From: an uncultured Erysipelotrichaceae bacterium
GTDB lineage: Bacteria; Bacillota_I; Bacilli_A; RF39; UBA660
Length of the DNA: 14,607 nucleotides
Assembly (NCBI GenBank): GCA_902782915.1
Contig: CACZOV010000086.1
Span: 1 to 14,607 of the forward strand
Direction of reading: 5' to 3'
Position 1 is the stretch's first letter, and every line of letters starts with the position of its first letter. Shown here piece by piece: positions 6,589 to 14,607 of this stretch. A program made the position numbers and the translations under genes. The notes beneath the pieces were generated by a model, which saw only the letters and a program-made list of their open reading frames with translations, did not search any database and was not told where the DNA came from.

Positions 6589-7716
6589 TTATAGAGATTT
6601 GATTGCTTCTATTAATGTATCGATATCTTCTTTGCTGGTGAAATAACCTAGGCTAATTCTCACAGTACCATTATACACTTTTGAATTAATAAAGTCATGA
6701 ACTAAAGGTGCACAATGAAATCCTGTTCTTACACATATATCAAATTCATCATTTAATATTTTTCCAACTTCATCTGAAAGATAACCTTCAATACCAATGG
6801 ATATTACTCCAACTAGTTTATCTTCATTTTGAGGGATGAAAAGTTTTACGTTTTTTAATTCTTTAAGTTTTTTTAATAGATACTTAGTTAATTCTTTTTC
6901 TTTTTCTAGAATATTGACTGTTTGAATCCAGTCTAACCCTTCATTTAAGCCACAAATTGCTACAATATTTGAACTACCAGATTCATATCTGTTTGGATAC
7001 TCATTTGGCATATCTAGATTTAAGGAATCGGAACCAGTTCCACCATAAATAAAAGGTTTTAGTTCGTCTTGTTTTAATTTTATATACCCTGCAATTCCAA
7101 AGGATGAATATAATGATTTGTGTCCTGCAAATACAATATAATTTATATTCGTTAATTCTTTTATTGGTTCAATTCCATAAGACTGAGAACAATCCAAAAC
7201 ATTTACTGAATTATACTTAGCGGATAAACCAAATATTTTTTCATAAGGTAGTATGTATCCTGTTACATTACTAATGTGTGAAATCAATACTGCTTGTGGT
7301 TTTTTCAAAGCAAACATATTGTTTAACTTTTCTTCATCTAATTCCCATGATTGAGTATTAAAAGGTATAATTTCGATATTAATTTCAATTCTTTTTTTCA
7401 ATTCATGAATTGCTCTAACAATTGAATTGTGTTCAAAAGGAGAAATATATATGTTATCTCCTTTTTTTACATTCAATCCAAATATAATGCTATTCAATGC
7501 AATGGTAGCTGATGGCAATAGTATTACTTTTCCATCTTCAATGTTGTTTAATTTTAACAATTTTTCCCTAACTTCATCTATTACTTTTGTTGATTTTCTT
7601 GCTGCATCATATCCTCCTCTTCCTGAATTAAAAGCATTTCTATTAGCCAAATCTAATGCTTTTAATACAGACTCTGGCTTTGGATATGTAGTTGCAGCAT
7701 TGTCCAAATATACCAT
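6589..7716 (-). CDS. sspA: Cysteine desulfurase of the phosphorothioation system
   Basis: A 375-residue class V aminotransferase-fold, PLP-dependent enzyme that takes sulfur from L-cysteine as a protein persulfide. Visible are the N-terminal LDNAATT (4-10), EHNS (95-98), SHISNVTG for PLP and substrate (146-153), the D-x-S-Q segment (175-178), the PLP lysine in AGHKS (K200), and the catalytic Cys335 in RTGFHCAPL. The RTGFHCAPL form resembles the SufS-like 'cysteine desulfurase family' subgroup rather than classical IscS/DndA, in which the Cys lies on a longer mobile loop. Full length, all key residues intact. It lies 10 nt after sspC with AAGGAGGT. The location in the operon implies it supplies sulfur to the SspD-like protein. 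The symbol is assigned by context. Confidence 0.85.
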   Translation of the reverse strand: MVYLDNAATTYPKPESVLKALDLANRNAFNSGRGGYDAARKSTKVIDEVREKLLKLNNIEDGKVILLPSATIALNSIIFGLNVKKGDNIYISPFEHNSIVRAIHELKKRIEINIEIIPFNTQSWELDEEKLNNMFALKKPQAVLISHISNVTGYILPYEKIFGLSAKYNSVNVLDCSQSYGIEPIKELTNINYIVFAGHKSLYSSFGIAGYIKLKQDELKPFIYGGTGSDSLNLDMPNEYPNRYESGSSNIVAICGLNEGLDWIQTVNILEKEKELTKYLLKKLKELKNVKLFIPQNEDKLVGVISIGIEGYLSDEVGKILNDEFDICVRTGFHCAPLVHDFINSKVYNGTVRISLGYFTSKEDIDTLIEAIKSL

Positions 7717-7726
7717 AAATACCTCC

Positions 7727-10700
7727 TTACATTATTTTTTTAATAATATCTAATAAAATATTTATTTTTTCTTCTTCGTTTAGAGAATTTCCATATTCTT
7801 CAATTATTTCTTCAATATTATTTTTCATTGTTGAACCTAATGCAGTTATTTCAATATCTGAAGATATTGTCTTCTCTATTTTTTTATCTCCATTTATCAA
7901 AGTAATTGTTTGAATATCTGATTTATTAACCGTAGCATTTTCTACTTTGTCTTTAATTTCTTTTAATTCTTTTATATAGTCTTTATTAAATTCAAGTTTC
8001 CAATCTTCTATATAAAATCCAGTTATGTTCTTACATATTTTATTGATAATTTCATTATCATCATGAGTATTTAATGATTCTATATAATCTAACAAAGTTT
8101 TTGTTTTTAAATCAAAAATAGATTTATTTATTACATCTGCATTATCCTTATACCACTCTTTTAATAACGTTGATAAGGAACCCTTATAGTTTTTACTTAT
8201 AACATTTTTTGTTTCTTTTATGATTTTTTCCTTGTATTTATCTAGGAAATTTTCAAATATTGTTTTCATACTGCTAAATTCTTTGCAGATGTCATCATAA
8301 TATTTTAGTTCAAATATTTTTTTTGTAGAATTAAAGATAAAATCATTATTATTTAAGTCAGGTCTTAATAAATTATTCTTTATTTCAATGTATTTGGGAT
8401 TAAATTCATCATTTTCTGAAACATTTGATTCTCTTATTATTCTTGGAAAACTTAGAATCCATTTTTTTAATCCATCACAAACAAGTTGAACATTATTTCT
8501 TAATATATCAGTATCAAGATTTATGTCAAAAATCTTAGCTAAATCATTTATAAATTTTATTTTTTCAGTAGTACCTTTCTCAGTATATATATAATACTTA
8601 TCTGGACTTTCATTGATTTTAATTAAGTTTTCTGAATTAAACTCGATTTCTCTATTCATATAATAAAGAATTACATTATCTGAATAATCTTTAATACTTA
8701 TTGATATTAAAATTGGTATTATTCCATTTCTTATATTATAAGGTCTATTGCAAAGTATTCTATATAGATTATCAAATGATTTTTTTTCATTATCTGATGA
8801 TTGAATAAATTGCTTAATTTCTTTTATTACTTCTTTTATACTGTCTCTATCAGTTTTTTCAACAATTGCTTTATAAATAGTTGCTTCAGCACTTGTTTGA
8901 CTTTGAATAATGCTTTTATTATTACTTAAAACTGAATCTATTACTATTTGTCTAGCCTTCTTTATTGGAGCCGATAATTCATTCTTATTAATTAATTCAT
9001 TATTAATTACAGGTGTTTTATAGTATATTTTTTCGCATATATCAGAAAGTAATGAACTAATATACTTAACATTTTTTTTGTGTTCATTTAAATAAATATA
9101 TTCCAACACATTATCTTCTGAAGAATACTCTTTGATAGCATCTTTAATTGCCTCAATATTTTCTTCTTTCATCATTTCTAATTCATTTCCTATGTCTGAA
9201 TTATCACCGTTTTGTACAATCATGTAATTAATAGCTTGGTATTCTTTTAATAAAGTAGAAAACTTTTTGCTAAACATTAGTTTTGATATTTTTAACAGAA
9301 CTCGATCATCTTTAATTTTAGAAAAGTGTTCAATTACTTTATCAATATTTTTATTATTTCTTATTAAAGTTATTACTATTCCATCAAAACTATTTTCTTC
9401 AAATAATAAATCAAAATTTGTTAAATTTATTATTTCTTCTTCTGTCATGTATACATTGATGAAATATCTTGTCATTTTATAATTTTCATTAAATTTTCGT
9501 GGAATTACATAATTATTTCCAACAATTGAGTTAAGAACATCTTTTTCATCAATAACAGAGAACTTAGTTTCTATTAAATCTTTTATTTCTTTAGTTAGTT
9601 TTCGATTATATATTGTTGTATAATCTAATTCTTCTGTTATTTTTTTCTTTCTGATTATACTTAGCTCAATTAATTCATTTAATGAATTTTCGAATTCTTT
9701 ATCGGAATTATTAAGACATAGTTTAATTATTTCTTCACTTGCTGGAAGGACTTCAAAATCGTTAATCATTTGTATTATAGCAATTGCTTTTATTATTCTT
9801 TTTGAATTGCTATTTATATTTTTTCGTAAGGCATTTTCTGATTTTAACCATATTGATTTTATATATTCATCTGTTTCTTTTCTTAAAAGTGTGCTGAAAT
9901 AATCGTATATTTTATCTACGGTAAATAATCCTTCTCCACTATTCAATATAAAACTTTTTAAACTGTTACCATCATCATCTGTTAAAAATGTGAAAAGTGT
10001 TCTCTCATTTTGTGCAATTTTTTCTGATAATTCTATTAAAGAATAAACAGTTAATGGGTTTAGAGGAAAACAGCCTTTAAATAAGTTTTTATCTATATTG
10101 TCTGTGTTTTTAAATACAATTAATTCCTTAACTTTATCATAAAACTTCTTGTTTTTTTCATAATAAGTAGAATAATAATCATTAAAATCTTGAGATTTCT
10201 TTAATGCATAAGACACTATTTCATAGTTCTGATCCATACTACTGTTAAAGTAAATACTTTTAAATCTTCCCTCTACTGTTTTAAATGAATTTACTTTATC
10301 CTCATCAAGATTTTTAGAGTATTCATTTATAGCTTTGTGAGTAATACAGCATAAATGAATTTGTTCTTTGTTCCCAGTACGTGTAGCAAGTTCAGCAAAA
10401 TCTTGTAGTAATTTCATATCCTTCATAATATGATTTTCTGTACATGATTCTAAGAATTTACTAAATTCATCAAATACTATAAATAATCCGTCATATCCAT
10501 GATCCGTTATTTCATGTGTTATATCTTTATATGTTTTTACTAAATCTGTATTAACTAGAGGTTTAAACTCTTGACCTCTTGAAATACACTTATATAGTTC
10601 CTTAAAAATTGTATAATGTTGTTTTGAATAGGAATGTAATCCAAGTTTCAAATCCTCTAATGAACAATTACTTTTCTTTAAACATTTTGATAATTCCCCT

Positions 10701-11218
10701 AGTACTTCTTTGTATTCTGATTCCCATCCTTCAATTATCTCTAATGCAATATCATAATAAGTGTTTAAGATAATATTATCTATCTTGTATCGTTCAATTG
10801 CTTCGGATAATCCAAGCAAAAATGCTTGGTTCAAATCATCGTAATTACTATTTATTATAATTGGTAGCAACTTAATTTTTTGAGTTCTTATTTCATTAAT
10901 TAAATTATATGTTTCTTCATCTACTATTTTAATTTTTTCTATAAATGATGTAATTGTTTTTTCATCGCATTCCTCATAGTCACTTAACAATGATATAAGT
11001 ACTAATAGTAAATGTGATTTACCTTTTCCATAAGGTCCAATCAATGTACTAGCCCTATTTTTTGAACCTAAAATGTTTTGCAAATAAAATTTTAATACTT
11101 CACATGCATCTTTAGTAGGTATGTATTCTTTGATTTTATTTATATTATTAATATCAAATTGTAAATTAACTGAAAATTGAAAATTTTCATTAACTTTTAT
11201 TAAATCATCGTATTTCAT
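7727..11218 (-). CDS. sspC: Large P-loop ATPase, SspC-like
   Basis: A 1163-residue protein with a P-loop ATPase near the N-terminus: Walker A GPYGKGKS (61-68) and Walker B LFIVFDE (245-251). The remaining 900 residues are lysine- and asparagine-rich, mostly helical, with no second ATPase motif. The domain style resembles the large ATPases of BREX (BrxC/PglY) and phosphorothioation systems. The gene lies 2 nt after sspB, with a GGGGG ribosome binding site that overlaps the sspB stop region. In SspABCD systems SspC supplies ATPase activity for modification, and I assign this role by gene order and motif. Confidence is high that it is an ATPase, and moderate for the name. It is the largest gene of the window. 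Confidence 0.75.
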   Translation of the reverse strand: MKYDDLIKVNENFQFSVNLQFDINNINKIKEYIPTKDACEVLKFYLQNILGSKNRASTLIGPYGKGKSHLLLVLISLLSDYEECDEKTITSFIEKIKIVDEETYNLINEIRTQKIKLLPIIINSNYDDLNQAFLLGLSEAIERYKIDNIILNTYYDIALEIIEGWESEYKEVLGELSKCLKKSNCSLEDLKLGLHSYSKQHYTIFKELYKCISRGQEFKPLVNTDLVKTYKDITHEITDHGYDGLFIVFDEFSKFLESCTENHIMKDMKLLQDFAELATRTGNKEQIHLCCITHKAINEYSKNLDEDKVNSFKTVEGRFKSIYFNSSMDQNYEIVSYALKKSQDFNDYYSTYYEKNKKFYDKVKELIVFKNTDNIDKNLFKGCFPLNPLTVYSLIELSEKIAQNERTLFTFLTDDDGNSLKSFILNSGEGLFTVDKIYDYFSTLLRKETDEYIKSIWLKSENALRKNINSNSKRIIKAIAIIQMINDFEVLPASEEIIKLCLNNSDKEFENSLNELIELSIIRKKKITEELDYTTIYNRKLTKEIKDLIETKFSVIDEKDVLNSIVGNNYVIPRKFNENYKMTRYFINVYMTEEEIINLTNFDLLFEENSFDGIVITLIRNNKNIDKVIEHFSKIKDDRVLLKISKLMFSKKFSTLLKEYQAINYMIVQNGDNSDIGNELEMMKEENIEAIKDAIKEYSSEDNVLEYIYLNEHKKNVKYISSLLSDICEKIYYKTPVINNELINKNELSAPIKKARQIVIDSVLSNNKSIIQSQTSAEATIYKAIVEKTDRDSIKEVIKEIKQFIQSSDNEKKSFDNLYRILCNRPYNIRNGIIPILISISIKDYSDNVILYYMNREIEFNSENLIKINESPDKYYIYTEKGTTEKIKFINDLAKIFDINLDTDILRNNVQLVCDGLKKWILSFPRIIRESNVSENDEFNPKYIEIKNNLLRPDLNNNDFIFNSTKKIFELKYYDDICKEFSSMKTIFENFLDKYKEKIIKETKNVISKNYKGSLSTLLKEWYKDNADVINKSIFDLKTKTLLDYIESLNTHDDNEIINKICKNITGFYIEDWKLEFNKDYIKELKEIKDKVENATVNKSDIQTITLINGDKKIEKTISSDIEITALGSTMKNNIEEIIEEYGNSLNEEEKINILLDIIKKIM

Positions 11219-11220
11219 TT

Positions 11221-12072
11221 TTACCCCCTACTAAAATAATCCTCAAATATTTCATCAATTGATAGCTTTTTCCTGATGTACACCATATTTAATCCTGCAG
11301 TTCTATTTATTGTTATTAGTTCATTTCTTTTCATATCATCTAAATAATCGTTTATTAAGTTTTTATCTAAATTAAAGATTTTTAATGGACTATTTTCAGC
11401 CTTTAACAAATCATCAATACTTATATACTCTTTATCTTCAATAATAATTGTTAAAAGATAATATATAATCAAATAATTAAGACTTTTATATGAAGGTTTG
11501 TTTTTTTCATATAGATCTCGGCCAATTTTTTTTATTAGTTCTAATTCTGATAATGGACAAGAGAAATTATTTTCTGGATTGTCATTTGAATCATCAATTA
11601 CATAAGTTTTTAAAACCATGTTTACTTCGTCCATTAATGTTTTTTCATTATATTCAATTTGATATGTATTTAGTACTCTAGCAACCAAATCATACAATTC
11701 TTGCTTAGTAAAATTCTTAGATGATAATTTATTAAAGAAACAGTTAAATACAAATGCATCTTCAACATTTAATACCATTTTTAAATGAATAAACCACCAT
11801 GTAAATTTATCTTCTAAATATCTATCATATTTTAATACTAATTCACCAAAATTTGATAATTGTAATTCTTTTCCAACATCTTCAATAAGTCCAGTGGCAT
11901 ACATCCAATACTTCAAGGATTTAACCATGTTATATCCAACACCTAATTCATCGGTTGCATCTTGAGATGAAAAGATTTTATTATCTTTTTTTACTTCGTT
12001 TAATCCTTTTGCTAACCAACCTTCTCTTATAGAGAAACTTTCGTGTCTTTTCATTCTAACTTTTTGAATCAT
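11221..12072 (-). CDS. sspB: DUF4007 protein, SspB-like DNA-binding/nicking subunit
   Basis: A 283-residue protein whose N-terminus has the DUF4007 hallmark HESFSIREGWLAKGL (about residues 9-23), followed by a helix-turn-helix-like stretch (35-60: FSSQDATDELGVGYNMVKSL) and then helical regions. DUF4007 proteins occur beside PAPS-reductase-type genes. In the Ssp system the corresponding protein SspB is reported to nick DNA, and that function here is inference. I start at ATG 12072 because AAGGAGG (12079-12085) lies 6 nt upstream. The in-frame GTG at 12090 would make the binding site part of the coding region. It begins 1 nt after the sspD stop. Confidence 0.75.
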   Translation of the reverse strand: MIQKVRMKRHESFSIREGWLAKGLNEVKKDNKIFSSQDATDELGVGYNMVKSLKYWMYATGLIEDVGKELQLSNFGELVLKYDRYLEDKFTWWFIHLKMVLNVEDAFVFNCFFNKLSSKNFTKQELYDLVARVLNTYQIEYNEKTLMDEVNMVLKTYVIDDSNDNPENNFSCPLSELELIKKIGRDLYEKNKPSYKSLNYLIIYYLLTIIIEDKEYISIDDLLKAENSPLKIFNLDKNLINDYLDDMKRNELITINRTAGLNMVYIRKKLSIDEIFEDYFSRG

Positions 12073-12073
12073 A

Positions 12074-13825
12074 TTAATCCTCCTTATCACTTTTGGTTCT
12101 TAATACTTTTTTCATAAAACAACCACCTGAGAAGTGTTTTACACATTCAAGACATCCTACACATTTTGATTCATCAATCTTGTATTCTATTTTGTATTTA
12201 TTATTGTTATCCTTTTCATTTCTCACTGTTAAAGCATTAAATTTGCATACACTTTCACAACCTCTACAAGCCAAACAAGTTTGAAATTTCGTAATTTGAT
12301 ATTTAATGTACATTTCAGCATACTTTTGATTTTGTAATTTTTTATTTATTTTAATAATTGATACTTTTATTAGGGTATCCCCTATCTTACCCTTTAGTTT
12401 TAGCAATGGTTCTCTAGTTTGCTTATCAAGTACATATACTTCTCCAAGTCTCTTGTTTCCTATATTAAAATCTAGAATACCAAAAGGTTTGAATAACTCG
12501 TATAGCATATTGTCTATTGGCCTATTTAGTTCAAAATTCAACGTATTTTCTTCGAGTGCACATGGCTTAAAAGAAACAATTACATTTTTACTAAAATCCA
12601 AGCCGTTTCCACCCTGTCTTGCCTTCCATCCTCCAGAATTAATATAGTCTTTTGGATCTGGCTTTCCAATTTTTGTGGCAAAATCAATTAGTATTTTATG
12701 AAATATCTCATATTCTTCATCCATGTATATATGCGACAAGAATTCTGACCAGTAACTATTATTAGGGCAACACCAGCATCCTACTCTTGCAAATCCTTTT
12801 CTATATGCTGGATTAAATGGAATTCTATTAGAAATAATATATAACCAAACATCATAGTCTAACCAATCTATTATTGGAGCTGCTTGATGTTGTTTAGTTA
12901 TTTTTGCACCGCTACTTTCTCTCTCATATTTGCTTCTAGTAATAGACTCGTTTCTTCTTAGCCCTTGAAAAGAAAGTATTTTTGTTTTGTTTTTAAATGT
13001 GCTTTCTATTTTTCTAGTAATGGCACCAGTTTTAAAGATAGTACAACACCATCTCATCATTCTACTTGGAGGACCAATTACCTTGCATAAATCATTAAAA
13101 TTTTGATCCTTATTTTTTGCAACCAACATTGGTGTTGTAGGGAAAGTTTTTTTGAATTCTTTTAAATATTCTCCAGTTTCTGGATATTCTAAAGTAGTAT
13201 CTCCATAAATATGTATTACATTAGGATTACCTAATGCATTAATTACTAAATTACTAGTTACTGTACTATCTTTTCCTCCGGAAAAAGATACAAACATTGA
13301 ATCATAATCATAATCTTCAAATGATTTCTTAATAAATTCATGTGCTTCTGTAACTATTGATTGCAAATGTATTGAATTTGCTTTTATATACTTCTTTATA
13401 TATTCTTGTTCATAAAAATTATCTTCATAAGTTTTATTCTTGTTTTTGTTTTTTTGAATCTTTTCTCTTATTTCATCTGCATTATTATTTTTTACTAATT
13501 CTTTTATTGAAAGTTTGATTTTTTTTCCATTTACAAAATAATTATTCCCTGATGTATTCCATACTGATTTTCCAGCAAATTCAAAAGGACAGTTTAATAA
13601 TACTTCAAGAAGCAATCTTTCTTCAGGAAAAACAGGTCTAGCATCTGTACCTAGATATTTTCCTTTTTGTTTGCATATAGGGCAAATATCTTCAAACGTT
13701 GGAATTAGACAATTCTCGCAAAAATATATTTCTGATTTGAGTACATATGCTCTTTCACCACAAACAGGGCATATACTTGTATCACATTCTAAACCATTGC
13801 AATGTTTGCATTCGTACTTAATCAT
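12074..13825 (-). CDS. sspD: DndC/PAPS-reductase-family sulfurtransferase with zinc ribbons and ferredoxin domain, SspD-like
   Basis: A 583-residue multidomain enzyme. N-terminus: several CxxC pairs (C6/C9, C19/C22, C36/C39, C48/C51) forming zinc ribbons. Middle: the ATP-pyrophosphatase loop SGGKDS (182-187), then RMMRWCCT (255-262), GLRRNES (288-294) and CWCCP (350-354), the conserved set of DndC-like PAPS reductases, in which cysteines hold an Fe-S cluster. C-terminus: CxxCxxCxxxC (517, 520, 523, 527) and CxxCxxCx7C (555, 558, 561, 569), a two-cluster ferredoxin-like domain. It probably adenylates the DNA backbone and passes on sulfur from the desulfurase. I start at ATG 13825 (AGGGGGG 6 nt upstream) rather than TTG 13855. 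The ATG overlaps the stop of the sigma-like gene by 8 nt. Confidence 0.85.
   Translation of the reverse strand: MIKYECKHCNGLECDTSICPVCGERAYVLKSEIYFCENCLIPTFEDICPICKQKGKYLGTDARPVFPEERLLLEVLLNCPFEFAGKSVWNTSGNNYFVNGKKIKLSIKELVKNNNADEIREKIQKNKNKNKTYEDNFYEQEYIKKYIKANSIHLQSIVTEAHEFIKKSFEDYDYDSMFVSFSGGKDSTVTSNLVINALGNPNVIHIYGDTTLEYPETGEYLKEFKKTFPTTPMLVAKNKDQNFNDLCKVIGPPSRMMRWCCTIFKTGAITRKIESTFKNKTKILSFQGLRRNESITRSKYERESSGAKITKQHQAAPIIDWLDYDVWLYIISNRIPFNPAYRKGFARVGCWCCPNNSYWSEFLSHIYMDEEYEIFHKILIDFATKIGKPDPKDYINSGGWKARQGGNGLDFSKNVIVSFKPCALEENTLNFELNRPIDNMLYELFKPFGILDFNIGNKRLGEVYVLDKQTREPLLKLKGKIGDTLIKVSIIKINKKLQNQKYAEMYIKYQITKFQTCLACRGCESVCKFNALTVRNEKDNNNKYKIEYKIDESKCVGCLECVKHFSGGCFMKKVLRTKSDKED
12079..12085 (-). 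promoter_or_regulatory. Ribosome binding site fixing the sspB start
   Basis: AAGGAGG on the minus strand, 6 nt before ATG 12072 and within the last codons of sspD. It rules out the upstream GTG (12090) as start. Confidence 0.75.
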
Positions 13826-14291
13826 CTTTGTCCCCCCTGTCAAGCTTCTTGGCAATTTCTAATACATACTTAATATTTTCTATTTTTTGATCTGCTTTTT
13901 CTGATTGAGCGTCAATTATAAAGTATTTTTTTAATTCTTCTATTTTTTTACTTTTTTTCAAATATATCAAACTATTTCTAACAGATGTGCTAACTCCGTC
14001 TGTCGTTAGCTTATTATTAAAAGCAATTTCTGAAGCTGTTCTTGTAACTCCATCAATTAAACCATATTTTTTTATTAATATATCTTTAGCATTTGATTTT
14101 AATTCGTTAAGTGCATTATCAAAGTCTGTACTGAAATCTTGATATTCTTTTATAATATCAAATTTAGGTGTAATAAAAGTTTCATAGATATTTTCTTCAA
14201 GAAATCTTATAATGACTTTAACATTATATTTTCGTATTCTAGTTGCTTCAAAAAACTTTTTTAAGTTTTCTGCATTAATTTCACCGTTCAC
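13818..14291 (-). CDS. Sigma-70 region-4-like DNA-binding protein, first gene of the operon
   Basis: A 157-residue protein. Residues about 76-124 read like region 4.2 of a housekeeping sigma factor: YGLIDGVTRTASEIA (the L-x-D-G-x-x-R-T-x-x-E-I-A pattern), then LTTDGVSTSVRNSLIYLKKS and LKKYF. No regions 2 or 3 are present, so it cannot be a complete sigma factor. The first 70 residues are helical and unrecognised, and the end is charged. It may regulate the operon or recruit RNA polymerase, taking the place of DndB-type repressors, but it could also serve DNA recognition. The start is GTG 14291 with AGGTGAG 5 nt upstream. It overlaps sspD by 8 nt, which ties it to the system. Confidence 0.7.
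   Translation of the reverse strand: MNGEINAENLKKFFEATRIRKYNVKVIIRFLEENIYETFITPKFDIIKEYQDFSTDFDNALNELKSNAKDILIKKYGLIDGVTRTASEIAFNNKLTTDGVSTSVRNSLIYLKKSKKIEELKKYFIIDAQSEKADQKIENIKYVLEIAKKLDRGDKDD
13832..13838 (-). promoter_or_regulatory. Ribosome binding site fixing the sspD start
   Basis: AGGGGGG on the minus strand, inside the end of the upstream gene and 6 nt before ATG 13825. The alternative TTG at 13855 has no such site. Confidence 0.75.
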
Positions 14292-14314
14292 TTCTACTCA
14301 CCTCACTATATAAT

Positions 14315-14323
14315 AGTATAACA
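14315..14323 (-). promoter_or_regulatory. Probable promoter of the defence operon (extended -10)
   Basis: On the minus strand TGTTATACT (TG, one base, then TATACT; 14323-14315) is an extended -10 element about 24 nt before GTG 14291. No good -35 box is seen 17 nt upstream. The -35 region falls within the terminator hairpin of the preceding gene. Weak -35 boxes are tolerated with extended -10 sites, or an activator may be needed. Other AT-rich hexamers nearby are possible. Confidence 0.4.
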
Positions 14324-14324
14324 T

Positions 14325-14372
14325 AAAAAAACTGGAAAGAATTTTAAAAATAAAATTTTTCTTCCAGTTTTT
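14325..14372. terminator. Bidirectional-looking terminator upstream of the operon
   Basis: A long AT-rich inverted repeat: AAAAAACTGGAAAGAATTTTA facing TAAAATTTTTCTTCCAGTTTTT, imperfect in the middle, with a short A-rich loop. It is flanked by T-runs on both strands. On the minus strand it ends the gene at 14404, separating that gene from the defence operon. Confidence 0.7.
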
Positions 14373-14403
14373 AATAATTAACTACAGAATTTATGTTTAT
14401 TTA

Positions 14404-14607
14404 CTATTTTATGAGTGATATTTTGTTAATTTGACTAGCTAAAGATTCATTATAAACAGTAAAATTATTAATTGCATCATCAAAACTTTTATATTGTTTT
14501 TTTCTTGTTGCATAGTCAATTGCATATACTTGAATGTAATTATCTACTCGCTCTATTAGATATTCAAGACTATACAATTTGAATTTTACTCTACTATTTG
14601 ATTCAAA
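14404..14607 (-). CDS. C-terminal part of an unrecognised gene, cut by the window edge
   Basis: The last 67 codons of a minus-strand gene, open from the window edge to TAG at 14404-14406. The visible part is soluble, with an alternating strand-like stretch (NYIQVYAIDYATRKKQYKSF) followed by a helix (DDAINNFTVYNESLASQIN). I do not recognise it. The YKSFD segment also occurs in the 102-residue gene at the other end of the operon, but the similarity is too short to mean much. It is terminated by the hairpin at 14325-14372, so it is a separate unit from the defence operon. Confidence 0.6.
   Translation of the reverse strand, partial: FESNSRVKFKLYSLEYLIERVDNYIQVYAIDYATRKKQYKSFDDAINNFTVYNESLASQINKISLIK

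Noticed and set aside
6589..7716. Housekeeping IscS or SufS for Fe-S cluster assembly
   Set aside because: No isc or suf scaffold genes are nearby, and it lies inside the defence operon with a 10-nt gap. A dual role cannot be excluded.
7727..13825. BREX type 4 (PAPS-reductase-like protein with a BrxC-like ATPase)
   Set aside because: The combination of a PP-loop enzyme and a large ATPase recalls it, but there is no PglZ or BrxL, while DUF4007, a desulfurase and a DndD-like ATPase are present.
364..14291. Plus-strand open frames of 60-110 codons scattered over the window
   Set aside because: All lie antisense to well-supported minus-strand genes, lack ribosome binding sites and have the low-complexity composition of antisense AT-rich DNA.
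1219..14607. Relationship between the 102-residue gene and the partial gene at the right edge through YKSFD
   Set aside because: Only five identical residues with a loosely similar pattern, which is expected by chance in such AT-rich proteins.

Overview
The window is strongly AT-rich (about a quarter GC by eye). It has AGGAGG-type ribosome binding sites, T-run hairpin terminators, and TGA used as a stop codon. This points to a low-GC Firmicute (Clostridia, Bacilli or Erysipelotrichia-like), not a Mycoplasma with reassigned TGA. Every gene I can support lies on the minus strand, so the window reads from right to left.

The core (14291 down to 1627) is one tight operon. It begins just after a hairpin terminator at about 14325-14372 and ends at a T-run terminator at 1601-1628. 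In transcription order it encodes: a sigma-70 region-4-like DNA-binding protein; a DndC/PAPS-reductase-type sulfurtransferase with N-terminal zinc ribbons and a C-terminal ferredoxin-like domain (SspD-like); a DUF4007 protein (SspB-like); a large P-loop ATPase (SspC-like); a PLP cysteine desulfurase (SspA-like); a PLD-nuclease/DEAH-helicase fusion; a 66-residue acidic protein; a DndD/SMC-like ATPase with a CxC hook motif; and a protein resembling Dnd-system-associated small proteins. Genes overlap by 8-10 nt or are separated by 1-14 nt, so co-expression is very likely.

My reading is a DNA phosphorothioation anti-phage system of the SspABCD type. The desulfurase would mobilise sulfur from cysteine, the SspD-like enzyme would activate the DNA backbone and transfer sulfur, the SspB-like protein would nick or recognise DNA, and the SspC-like ATPase would drive the reaction. 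The downstream half (helicase-nuclease, SMC ATPase and two small proteins) looks like the restriction arm, comparable to the published SspFGH cassettes. No SspE, DndB or DndE is present. The least ordinary parts are the sigma-like first gene, the extra Fe-S domain on SspD and the small acidic protein.

The left part (1-1627) holds accessory genes of mobile-element character: a 102-residue protein of unknown function with its own promoter and a 12-bp tandem repeat just past its stop, then a cluster of very small genes (a 50-residue protein, an ArpU/sigma-like regulator, a DpnD/PcfM-like protein, a 41-residue membrane protein, and the start of one more) behind a strong promoter. Two hairpin-plus-T-run terminators fall inside or at the ends of coding sequences in this cluster. 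The right edge (14404-14607) is the C-terminal end of an unrecognised gene that starts beyond the window. The defence operon therefore probably sits as cargo in a phage, plasmid or integrative element.
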